Below the pieces are notes generated by a model. The model was not told where the DNA came from. It ran no database searches and saw only the letters and a program-made list of their open reading frames with translations. From Thermoplasmatota archaeon (GTDB lineage: Archaea > Thermoplasmatota > Thermoplasmata > Thermoplasmatales > Thermoplasmataceae), in NCBI GenBank assembly GCA_023379345.1, contig JAMCUV010000040.1, positions 1 to 6,797 of the forward strand: a stretch of DNA of 6,797 bases. Reading direction: 5' to 3'. A program made the translations under genes and the position numbers. Numbering within the stretch: the stretch's first letter is position 1; every line of letters begins with the position of its first letter. Positions 1-5,372 of this stretch are shown here, piece after piece.

Positions 1-16
1 TCTGATCCTGAGCCAT
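1..16 (-). CDS. possible start of a leftward gene (partial, 5' end only)
   Basis: On the minus strand an ATG at 16-14 opens a frame reading M-A-Q-D-Q before the window ends. A GGATGG motif at 26-21 lies 4 nt upstream and could serve as a weak ribosome binding site. The frame stays open upstream to a TGA at 43-41, so a TTG at 31-29 is an alternative start. A TATA box at 106-115 and a stem-loop at 40-88 lie on the correct side to be its promoter and leader. Five codons are too few to name a product, and the call rests mainly on context. Confidence 0.35.
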
Positions 17-39
17 TAAACCATCCTTCAATTGACCGT

Positions 40-88
40 GTCATTCCACATTGCTTAGTACAATAAGATACTTTCAGTGTGGAATGGC
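40..88 (-). promoter_or_regulatory. long stem-loop, probable structured 5' leader of the leftward gene
   Basis: Positions 40-53 pair with 75-88 to make a 14-bp stem. The central 9 bp (42-50 with 78-86) are perfect; two G-U pairs (41/87 and 51/77) extend them, closing on a 21-nt loop at 54-74. If the TATA box at 106-115 is used leftward, transcription would begin near 85, so the stem would form at the very 5' end of the message, ahead of the possible start at 16. It could be a protective 5' hairpin, an unrecognised riboregulator or part of a small RNA. I do not recognise a known riboswitch class. Confidence 0.5.
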
Positions 89-105
89 TCCCTTATCCCG
101 TATGG

Positions 106-115
106 TTATAAATAT
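106..115 (-). promoter_or_regulatory. TATA box, probably leftward promoter
   Basis: The minus strand reads ATATTTATAA, preceded by GATAAC as a possible BRE. The plus strand of the same element also resembles a TATA box, so orientation is inferred from the better BRE side and the possible start codon at 16. The predicted transcription start is near 85, at the edge of the stem-loop. Confidence 0.45.
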
Positions 116-168
116 GTTATCGGAATGGAAAGGGAACATCGGTCAATTGCAGATGAAGAGCGGCTGCT

Positions 169-474
169 TCACCTGTAAAGTGTGAAAAGGCTGTGATCAT
201 CATGCCCATCCAGTACACCCAGCCTTACAAGACTGTCAATCCACCCATATGAATAATTTAGGGCAGCAAATGCGTTGATTGGATCATTCTTCTCAATGAA
301 GTGTTTCGCGTCGGAGAAGTAGCTCCGTATCATGGTTATTGCACTGTCAGCGAATTCTTTCAGCATTGAATTGTCCGGAACGGCTATTGTGATTTTTGCC
401 AGGGCAGCATCCTCAATTTCAATGTAGCGCCGCACCCTCTGTCTCAGATCGGTTTCAATGTCATTGTGGTCCAT
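169..474 (-). CDS. DUF357 family protein
   Basis: The 101-residue product matches my memory of the small archaeal DUF357 family, whose function is uncharacterised. The recognisable part is the C-terminal half: a helical stretch SYFSDAKHFIEKNDPINAFA (51-70) running into the family core ALNYSYGWIDSLVRLGVLD (71-89), then a short DDHSLFTLYR tail. The length is normal for the family and the protein appears intact. It has no signal peptide or membrane segment, so it should be a cytosolic, all-helical protein. The ATG at 474 is the only sensible start. No Shine-Dalgarno motif precedes it, so it may be leaderless. It is divergent from the ABC exporter operon, with 143 bp between the start codons, and nothing in its sequence links it to transport. 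Confidence 0.85.
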   Translation of the reverse strand: MDHNDIETDLRQRVRRYIEIEDAALAKITIAVPDNSMLKEFADSAITMIRSYFSDAKHFIEKNDPINAFAALNYSYGWIDSLVRLGVLDGHDDHSLFTLYR

Positions 475-583
475 TTAATGGCAGATTATGCTTCCTATTG
501 AATTTTTTTTGCCGTGCCATGATTCAGTATTGAGAGATCAACAGTTCCTTTTTTGCAATGTCCACTGGAAAGCCTGTTCAGGA

Positions 584-597
584 TTTATTTATATATG
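584..597 (+). promoter_or_regulatory. TATA box of the ABC exporter operon
   Basis: TTTATTTATATATG at 584-597 contains the archaeal consensus TTTATATA (587-594). Its centre is about 26-27 bp before the ATG at 618, the usual TATA-to-start distance. The first gene should therefore be transcribed with no or almost no leader, which fits the lack of a Shine-Dalgarno motif. Confidence 0.75.
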
Positions 598-617
598 GAG
601 TCAAATTTCTGCCCTGA

Positions 618-1457
618 ATGATTGAGACAGAGAAGCTGACAAAACGATATTCTGACGGCAACTATGCCCTCAGGGAACTTGATATCTCTGCCTCAGAGAA
701 GGTAACGGCCATCATAGGCAGGAATGGGGCCGGAAAGACCACCCTCATACGCATACTTTCGACGCAGCTGCTTCCAACTTCAGGGACTGCCAGGGTTAAC
801 GGAATGGATGTGGTCACGGAAGCTGGCTCTATCCGGAAGAGCATTGTGAGCATTCCGCAAGAGGCTGCACCCATCGGTATCCTCACCGCATTTGAACAGG
901 TGAAACTCTACCTGGTTGGCAGGGGAATGTCTTTCAAGGATTCTGCGCAGTCTGCTTCCATGGCACTGGATGAGCTGGACCTACGGGAGGCAAAGCACTA
1001 TCCCACTGACACGCTGTCAGGAGGCATGAAGCGGAAGATGTTTGTGGCCATGGCCCTTGCCGCAAACGCCGAAGTGGTGTTCCTTGATGAACCTACCACC
1101 GGGCTTGATCCCATATCCAGACTTGAGGTATGGTCAGCCATACGGCGTATCCATTCTACAGTCATACTGACCACGCATTACATGGAGGAGGCTGAGCAGC
1201 TTTCCAATGAAGTCATACTTGTTGACCATGGACGTTCTCTGGAACAGGGGACAGCAGCGGATTTGCTATCCCGATTCAGAGGCAAGATCAGAGTGGAAAT
1301 AAACGGCCAGTGCCAGGACTGCATACACATAGGTTCACTTTCCATAAAGTACGTGGACAGGGAGATGGCAGACAGGTACATAGATATGGGATTCGCCATC
1401 AGGCCCATCACTCTTGAGGATATTTTCATAAGCAGGGGTGTAACTATTGAATCTTAA
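618..1457 (+). CDS. ABC transporter ATP-binding protein (DrrA/ABC-2 exporter type)
   Basis: This 279-residue ATPase powers an ABC-2 type exporter from the cytoplasmic face of the membrane. All nucleotide-binding motifs are present: Walker A GRNGAGKTT (34-42), Q-loop Q81, signature LSGGM (133-137), Walker B VVFLDEP with catalytic E158, D-loop GLD (162-164) and switch H187. The region after about residue 210 is the DrrA-like extension, ending in ITLEDIFISRG (264-274), a typical C-terminus for this subfamily. The ATG at 618 is chosen for its placement about 26 bp after a strong TATA box and for the normal family N-terminus. The gene overlaps the permease by 11 nt. Substrate is unknown; related systems export drugs, lipids or glycoconjugates. 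Assignment to the family is near certain. Confidence 0.95.
   Translation: MIETEKLTKRYSDGNYALRELDISASEKVTAIIGRNGAGKTTLIRILSTQLLPTSGTARVNGMDVVTEAGSIRKSIVSIPQEAAPIGILTAFEQVKLYLVGRGMSFKDSAQSASMALDELDLREAKHYPTDTLSGGMKRKMFVAMALAANAEVVFLDEPTTGLDPISRLEVWSAIRRIHSTVILTTHYMEEAEQLSNEVILVDHGRSLEQGTAADLLSRFRGKIRVEINGQCQDCIHIGSLSIKYVDREMADRYIDMGFAIRPITLEDIFISRGVTIES
1435..1440 (+). promoter_or_regulatory. Shine-Dalgarno site setting the TTG start of the permease
   Basis: GGGGTG ends 6 nt before the TTG at 1447. It equals GAGGTG with one G-U wobble against the archaeal anti-SD CACCTC. An in-frame TAA at 1441-1443 rules out any earlier start. The same hexamer precedes hemD. Confidence 0.65.
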
Positions 1458-2169
1458 ATTCACGTTCCTTCTGGCCTGGTACTACGGGTTGAGAACAGTA
1501 GGCAGAGGGCCGTCATATATTATCGCGTCCCTCAGCTCACCTCTGACCCTTCTATTCATAGTTTTTATAATTTCTCGCGGAACATTGGTGAAATACGCCA
1601 TTGTAGGCGGCTTCATAGGACTTGTGGCCTCCGTGGCCCTTTCCAGTGCAGGTGATGCCGCTTTCATGAGGCTTCAACTCCGGATGCAGGACCTGTATGT
1701 CGCAAGCCGTGTGAACCCTTCAGACTATATGCTTGGCCTGACCCTTAGCTATCTCATGTTTTCCCTGCCAGGAATTGTTCTCTATTCCATCCTGGGATAC
1801 TTTGAGAACGTCTTCACGCTTCCAGATGTGCTGGCACTTGCCGGGATACTTGCATTGCTTGTTGTTTCAACATCGTCCATATCATTCATTGTGTCAAGCA
1901 GCATAAAACATGTCAGGAATGTGTGGGGGATAGCAGGCATAATGTCCGTAGTAATGACGGTCCTTCCTCCCACATTCTATCCGTATACATTCATACCGAA
2001 AATAGCCATTTATGCCCTATCCGTCTCCCCTGTAACGCCAGCCGCAGTCCTGACCCAGGGGGCCTTCGGCCTTTCTCCACTGATGACAATGGAAATACCC
2101 GTGATACTTGTGGAAACAGTGGTGTATTTCTCTCTGGCAAGATACCTGACCAGATGGAGGGAAAAGTGA
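1447..2169 (+). CDS. ABC-2 type transporter permease
   Basis: This 240-residue membrane subunit pairs with the upstream ATPase. About six hydrophobic segments are visible, near residues 25-44, 48-68, 95-118, 125-151, 158-178 and 213-234, the normal topology for ABC-2 permeases. A charged loop with RLQLRMQDLYVASRVNPSDY (75-94) separates segments two and three, and LPPTFYP (173-179) is a family-typical motif before the last segment. The start is TTG at 1447: an in-frame TAA lies just upstream, a GGGGTG ribosome site is correctly spaced, and the early residues LKFTFLLAWYYGLR match the expected cytoplasmic N-terminal helix. It overlaps the ATPase by 11 nt, so the two are probably translationally coupled. 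The substrate cannot be read from the sequence. Confidence 0.9.
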   Translation: MNLKFTFLLAWYYGLRTVGRGPSYIIASLSSPLTLLFIVFIISRGTLVKYAIVGGFIGLVASVALSSAGDAAFMRLQLRMQDLYVASRVNPSDYMLGLTLSYLMFSLPGIVLYSILGYFENVFTLPDVLALAGILALLVVSTSSISFIVSSSIKHVRNVWGIAGIMSVVMTVLPPTFYPYTFIPKIAIYALSVSPVTPAAVLTQGAFGLSPLMTMEIPVILVETVVYFSLARYLTRWREK

Positions 2170-2182
2170 TCCTCCCCTGGAT

Positions 2183-2512
2183 TCACCTGAACTTGCTGTA
2201 GTCTGCCAGGAGGTCAAGAAGTCTCTTCTGCATGTCATCGTCTATGAGGCCATCTGTCCTTATTTTAACAATATAGTCCCTTGCCTCCCTGGTTCCTTTT
2301 TTTGAAGCGATGGAATAAAGACTGCCTTTAACAGCGCCTCTCACGCTGTCAGGAAGTTCTTCCACAATCTTGCCAAGCATGAAGTTGAATTCCTCGGTTT
2401 TCCGCATGTCAAGCCTTCTTGACTTCTTCGGTCCAGTATCCTTGGGCATATTGGACCTTTTTTGCATACCATTTCTAGAATTATAGTTCGGTTTATGATA
2501 GTTCCTTCTCAT
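2183..2512 (-). CDS. small basic protein of unknown function
   Basis: I do not recognise this 109-residue protein. It has two parts. Residues 1-40 are low in hydrophobics and very basic (about 14 Lys, Arg or His), rich in Asn and Gly, and probably disordered. Residues 41-109 look like a compact helical domain, with helices near 42-70, 74-86 and 92-107, ending in LLADYSKFR. The basic tail suggests nucleic-acid or ribosome binding, but this is inference. The start is uncertain: ATG at 2512 gives the full tail and fits a TATA box near 2538-2546, while internal ATGs at codons 16 and 22 would shorten it. The gene lies 59 bp downstream of the Taw2-like gene on the same strand and may be co-transcribed. 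It converges on the ABC permease with a 13-bp gap. Confidence 0.75.
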   Translation of the reverse strand: MRRNYHKPNYNSRNGMQKRSNMPKDTGPKKSRRLDMRKTEEFNFMLGKIVEELPDSVRGAVKGSLYSIASKKGTREARDYIVKIRTDGLIDDDMQKRLLDLLADYSKFR

Positions 2513-2537
2513 TATACTTAATATAGTAGTCAGACAG

Positions 2538-2546
2538 ATTATTTAT
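2538..2546 (-). promoter_or_regulatory. candidate TATA box for the small basic protein gene
   Basis: The minus strand reads ATAAATAAT, centred about 30 bp before the ATG at 2512, so transcription could start a few bases ahead of the codon. A second AT-rich element, TATATTAAG near 2518-2526, is too close for that ATG but would suit an internal start. Either would let this gene be expressed apart from the Taw2-like gene. Confidence 0.4.
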
Positions 2547-2571
2547 GGATTTTGGCGAATGTTTCACAGAT

Positions 2572-3585
2572 CTATTGCAACAGACCCCTTGAAACTGCAA
2601 GATCCAGTGACATATGCCAGAGATGTGGACCGTAAGATTTTACTTTCCTATGTTCAATGAAATCAAGGATGTAACCCAGCCGCCTGGCAAGAACAATGAT
2701 TTCATGCCAGTATGCTGAAAGTTCATGGGTAGGCACCAGCAGGTGCATGTTGAGAATCGTGCCTGGCCCGGATCGCATCAGGGCAGCTGAAAGGAATTCC
2801 CGGGAACTGAAGTGCCCCATCACTATGTAATCAAACCGCATTGATGGAGAGACGTCCCTGCAGTCTCCCAGAACTGGTATTATCCTGTCCTGAAGCCTGT
2901 TGATCTCCACATTCCGCTCCAGGAAGCCATATGATTCTGGATTTATCTCAACTGCATAGACTTTTGAAACGTGTGCATACTTTGCCAGTGGAAGAGAGAA
3001 ATAGCCAATTCCTGCAAACATGTCCAGGACAGACGCTCCGTCAAGTGCCATTTTCCCATGCAGTACCCTCTCATTGACATTTCCAGGTGAGAACATTACC
3101 CTGGACGGGTCCATTGAATACCGGATACCATTTTCCAGATGGATCACTGTTCCCGTCTCCCCGTAGACAATTTCCATTTTTGGGTGCCTGGTGTTTCCCT
3201 GGATTCTTCCACGGTCAATATATATTGATTTCACGTCAAGAACCTTGGAAATTGACTGCAGCACACTGCCAGAAGGTTTTCTTGAATCCTTGATGATAAG
3301 CGCATCCCCCAGTCGTATCCATCTGTCCGGTATCACCGGCCTCTGTGACCCGACGCCCGAGATTTTCTTTATGGTTTCAGCTGGCGGTTTCTGAATTGCT
3401 CTGGGCTCGAATTCCATTTCCATGGTTCTGTATCCCCGGAACTCAGTGTGTTGCTTCAGCGGTATCATGACAAGGTCACCGTTCTGCCTTATTTTCAGGT
3501 CCTTTCGAATTATGTCAATGGAGAGAAGTTTCCTTATGATTCCCTCGGATTCATATTTATTGACGGCAATGCCGGGATTTTTCAT
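2572..3585 (-). CDS. taw2: Trm5/TYW2-family tRNA-G37 modification enzyme, Taw2-like
   Basis: This 337-residue SAM-dependent enzyme belongs to the Trm5/TYW2 family. Residues 6-43 form the family N-terminal segment, and 89-99 (RWIRLGDALII) match the middle domain. The class I SAM fold follows: motif I VLDMFAGIGYFSLP (187-200), acidic E213 in AVEINP, and GDCRDV (240-245). Trm5 methylases usually carry an NLP-type motif where this protein has VMGHF (255-259), and the C-terminal KSYGPHLWHMSLDL (316-329) resembles archaeal TYW2. I therefore favour Taw2, which transfers an aminocarboxypropyl group from SAM to the wyosine precursor at position 37 of tRNA-Phe. An m1G37 methylase remains possible. The ATG at 3585 is supported by the complete N-terminal segment. 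No Shine-Dalgarno motif precedes it, and it is divergent from hemC across 50 bp. Confidence 0.78.
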   Translation of the reverse strand: MKNPGIAVNKYESEGIIRKLLSIDIIRKDLKIRQNGDLVMIPLKQHTEFRGYRTMEMEFEPRAIQKPPAETIKKISGVGSQRPVIPDRWIRLGDALIIKDSRKPSGSVLQSISKVLDVKSIYIDRGRIQGNTRHPKMEIVYGETGTVIHLENGIRYSMDPSRVMFSPGNVNERVLHGKMALDGASVLDMFAGIGYFSLPLAKYAHVSKVYAVEINPESYGFLERNVEINRLQDRIIPVLGDCRDVSPSMRFDYIVMGHFSSREFLSAALMRSGPGTILNMHLLVPTHELSAYWHEIIVLARRLGYILDFIEHRKVKSYGPHLWHMSLDLAVSRGLLQ

Positions 3586-3606
3586 TGATTAACACCCTGA
3601 GTGACA

Positions 3607-3614
3607 GTTTTAAC
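3607..3614. promoter_or_regulatory. candidate shared bidirectional TATA element (taw2 / hemC)
   Basis: GTTTTAAC is the most AT-rich, TATA-like element in the 50-bp gap between the divergent start codons. Its centre (3610.5) is equally far, 25-26 bp, from the taw2-like ATG (3585) and the hemC ATG (3636). That is the normal TATA-to-start distance in both directions. Both messages would be leaderless, in line with the lack of ribosome binding sites. The match to TTTATA is weak. Confidence 0.45.
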
Positions 3615-3635
3615 GTGAAAGACAATACGGTAACC

Positions 3636-4535
3636 ATGACTCATATTAAAATAGGCACAAGGCCAAGCCGTCTGGCTGTCAGGCAGGCAGAGATGGTGGC
3701 CGAAAGGCTGACTGCCGCAGGCATTGATGCCAGCATACACAGATTCAACTCATCCGGTGACATTGAAAGATCCACCCCGCTTTACAGGACACCGGGGACA
3801 GGCATATTCGTGGAGGAGATAAACAGGCGGGTCCTTTCAGGTGAAGTTGATGTGGCAGTCCACAGTGCAAAGGATCTGCCTGCTGACCTCCCGGATGGGC
3901 TTGACGTGATTTCTGTTCTCCCCAGGGAAAATTTCAATGACGTTCTAATTGCTGAGAGACCCCTGGAGGAACTCCCGGCCGGATCCCACATAGGAACTTC
4001 CAGCCTGAGGCGCATCAAGGAGCTTTCAATGGTGCGGCCCGACCTTGTTGCAGAAAACATAAGGGGAAACATAGACACACGTATCCAGAAGTACCGGGAT
4101 GGAGACTATGACGGGATAATACTTGCAGAGGCTGGAATCACCAGACTCGGCATCAGCATTAAATACCACAGGCTTGGGACAGAAGCGTTCATGCCTGCCG
4201 CCAACCAGGGCGTAATTGCCGTTGTGGGAATCGGTGGGAGCAGTGCTTTTTCCGCTGTTGAAAGGCTGAAGAATCAGGATGCACAGTTCGCAATGGAGAT
4301 GGAAAGAGAGGCAATGCGCAGGCTGAACCTTGGGTGCTCCATGCCTGCAGGCGTCATGTGCACCAGATCCGGTGCCGTGTGGACCCTCACTGTGAGGCTT
4401 TATTCGCTCAACACCAGGGAATACCGGGATTACGCTTCATCGGTGAGGAACAGGCAGGATGTGGACGACTTCACCGTCGGTATTCTGGAACGGATCCCCC
4501 CTGAATTCGGTTACGGCCGGGGTGGGACAGCATGA
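3636..4535 (+). CDS. hemC: hydroxymethylbilane synthase (porphobilinogen deaminase)
   Basis: HemC condenses four porphobilinogen molecules into hydroxymethylbilane in the cytosol, on the route to siroheme, heme and other tetrapyrroles. With the ATG at 3636 the protein has 299 residues, the usual size. Visible motifs are IGTRPSRLAVRQA (6-18), VDVAVHSAKDLP with catalytic D80 (71-82), GTSSLRR (120-126), RGNIDTRIQKY (143-153), LAEAGITRLG (163-172), and C234 in LNLGCSMPAG, which carries the dipyrromethane cofactor. A TTG at 3585 would add 17 residues unlike any family N-terminus and would abut the taw2 start codon, so I reject it. The stop overlaps the hemD start (ATGA at 4532-4535), so the two are one operon. 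All key residues are present. Confidence 0.95.
   Translation: MTHIKIGTRPSRLAVRQAEMVAERLTAAGIDASIHRFNSSGDIERSTPLYRTPGTGIFVEEINRRVLSGEVDVAVHSAKDLPADLPDGLDVISVLPRENFNDVLIAERPLEELPAGSHIGTSSLRRIKELSMVRPDLVAENIRGNIDTRIQKYRDGDYDGIILAEAGITRLGISIKYHRLGTEAFMPAANQGVIAVVGIGGSSAFSAVERLKNQDAQFAMEMEREAMRRLNLGCSMPAGVMCTRSGAVWTLTVRLYSLNTREYRDYASSVRNRQDVDDFTVGILERIPPEFGYGRGGTA
4519..4524 (+). promoter_or_regulatory. Shine-Dalgarno site of hemD
   Basis: GGGGTG, inside the 3' end of hemC, ends 7 nt before the hemD ATG at 4532. It is the same hexamer that precedes the ABC permease, and supports SD-led initiation of internal operon genes. Confidence 0.55.
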
Positions 4536-5254
4536 CTGGCAATACCAATATCCTCATTATCACAAGGCCGGAAGGTAAGGCCACTGAGAACGTGAACTGC
4601 GCAGGGATTGAAACAGTCAATGTACCGGTCACACGGCTGGAAGACCTGCCCTTTGACGTGAAGGCATTCGGGTCTTTCGATCCTGAGATCGTCATAGTAA
4701 CCAGCGCACGGGGCGCAGAAACCATCAGGGCCAATATTGGTTCCTTCGGAAGTGGTCGCACATACGTATCCATCGGAAAGATCACCGGTAACGCCCTGAA
4801 GTCCATAGGCCTGAATTCTCTTGTTCCGGATGAACAGACCTCAGGCGGGATCGTGGAACTCATCAAACGTAATGACTGGAAGCCCCGCAGGATAGCACTT
4901 CTTTCCAGCCAGCAGTCAAACATGGTAGTGCGGGATTTCCTGCTGAGAGAAGGCTATGATTTCAAACTGTTCACCGTTTACCGAAGCGTGCCCCTTGACC
5001 TTTCTAACCTCTCAAAGTATCTCGCGGAAGGTTGCCTTGGAATGGTCATAACGTCATCGCAGGAGGCGGAAATAATACTGAAAGATCGGCCTGTGGCAGA
5101 GGCAGTCAGGACTACCGGAACACGGATATTTGCCATTGGGGCAACAACTGCGGACACAGTAAGGAAAATGGGATTTACACCTGCTGAACCAGTTGGAAAA
5201 TCCATACTTAATGACCTGGTGTGCCAGATAAGGGAAAGATACCTTGAAAAATAG
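4532..5254 (+). CDS. hemD: uroporphyrinogen-III synthase
   Basis: HemD closes hydroxymethylbilane into uroporphyrinogen III with inversion of ring D, the step after HemC. The 240-residue length is normal. The family diverges strongly, but its landmarks are visible: N-terminal ILIITRPEG (7-15), VIVTSARGAE (54-63), the first-domain loop VSIGKITGNALKSIG (79-93), the second-domain start RIALLSSQQSN (120-130), YRSVP (150-154), MVITSSQEAE (171-180), and AIGATTADTVRKMGF (201-215). The ATGA overlap with hemC is the strongest support. The final codons GAA AAA TAG also contain, on the other strand, the 3' end and T-tract of the initiator tRNA gene; the stop codon overlaps the tRNA by 2 nt. Transcription past the stop would run antisense through that tRNA. 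Confidence 0.9.
   Translation: MTGNTNILIITRPEGKATENVNCAGIETVNVPVTRLEDLPFDVKAFGSFDPEIVIVTSARGAETIRANIGSFGSGRTYVSIGKITGNALKSIGLNSLVPDEQTSGGIVELIKRNDWKPRRIALLSSQQSNMVVRDFLLREGYDFKLFTVYRSVPLDLSNLSKYLAEGCLGMVITSSQEAEIILKDRPVAEAVRTTGTRIFAIGATTADTVRKMGFTPAEPVGKSILNDLVCQIRERYLEK
5247..5251 (-). terminator. T-tract terminator of the initiator tRNA, inside hemD
   Basis: Reading leftward, the tRNA ends at 5253, followed by one A and then five T residues (5251-5247). A run of T just after a stable RNA is a normal archaeal terminator. The same bases are the AAA lysine codon and neighbours at the end of hemD on the plus strand. Confidence 0.55.
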
Positions 5255-5326
5255 CGGGGAATGGATTTGAACCATTGATCTACGGGTTATGAGCCCGTCG
5301 GGATCTCCTAACTACCCTACCCCGCT
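5253..5326 (-). tRNA. initiator tRNA-Met (anticodon CAU)
   Basis: The 74-nt gene folds into a full cloverleaf with no intron. The acceptor stem is AGCGGGG/CCCCGCT (7 bp). The D arm GGGT/TCCC has a T13-T22 mismatch and loop AGTTAGGAGA. The anticodon stem is ACGGG/CCCGT around CTCATAA, with CAT at 5291-5289. The variable loop is AGATC, and the T arm is AATGG/CCATT with loop TTCAAAT. Two features mark it as the initiator rather than the elongator: the A1-T72 pair and three consecutive G-C pairs (29-31/39-41) next to the anticodon loop. CCA is not encoded and must be added. It has its own TATA box and lies last in the eIF1A-RIO1-KH cluster. Confidence 0.96.
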
Positions 5327-5349
5327 TCTACAGGTTATTCGATGACCGG

Positions 5350-5360
5350 ATATAATATTT
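5350..5360 (-). promoter_or_regulatory. TATA box (box A) of the initiator tRNA
   Basis: The minus strand reads AAATATTATAT, centred near 5355, about 29 bp before the mature tRNA 5' end at 5326. It lies in the 46-bp gap after the KH gene, so the tRNA need not depend on that operon. The primary transcript would carry only a few extra 5' bases. Confidence 0.65.
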
Positions 5361-5372
5361 GCCGGTATACAG

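Larger units (their letters stand above)
29..149. repeat. 10-bp perfect inverted repeat flanking a promoter region
   Basis: CAATTGACCG at 29-38 is the exact reverse complement of CGGTCAATTG at 140-149. The left copy lies within TCAATTGA (28-35), an 8-bp palindrome; the right copy carries TCAATTGC (143-150), matching 7 of 8. Between the arms lie the stem-loop at 40-88 and the TATA box at 106-115. The arms could be paired operator sites for a dimeric regulator, remnants of mobile-element ends, or the outer stem of a larger RNA fold if transcription reads through from the DUF357 gene. I see no transposase and no flanking target duplication. Confidence 0.6.

Noticed and set aside
29..149. Inverted repeat as the terminal repeats of a small mobile element (MITE)
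   Set aside because: No target duplication flanks the arms and no second copy is seen in the window. It cannot be excluded without the rest of the genome.
2170..2177. Strong SD-like GGGGAGG on the minus strand, just past the stop of the small basic protein gene
   Set aside because: No ATG, GTG or TTG lies at a workable distance downstream, and the region is antisense to the permease 3' end. It is probably chance.
3585..3635. TTG at 3585 as the hemC start, adding 17 residues
   Set aside because: HemC proteins begin only a few residues before the IGTR motif, the extra residues resemble no family member, and the TTG would abut the taw2 start codon and remove the promoter gap.
5253..5326. Elongator tRNA-Met or tRNA-Ile2 as the identity of the CAT tRNA
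   Set aside because: The A1-T72 pair and three G-C pairs above the anticodon loop are the archaeal initiator pattern, and the overall sequence resembles known archaeal initiator tRNAs.
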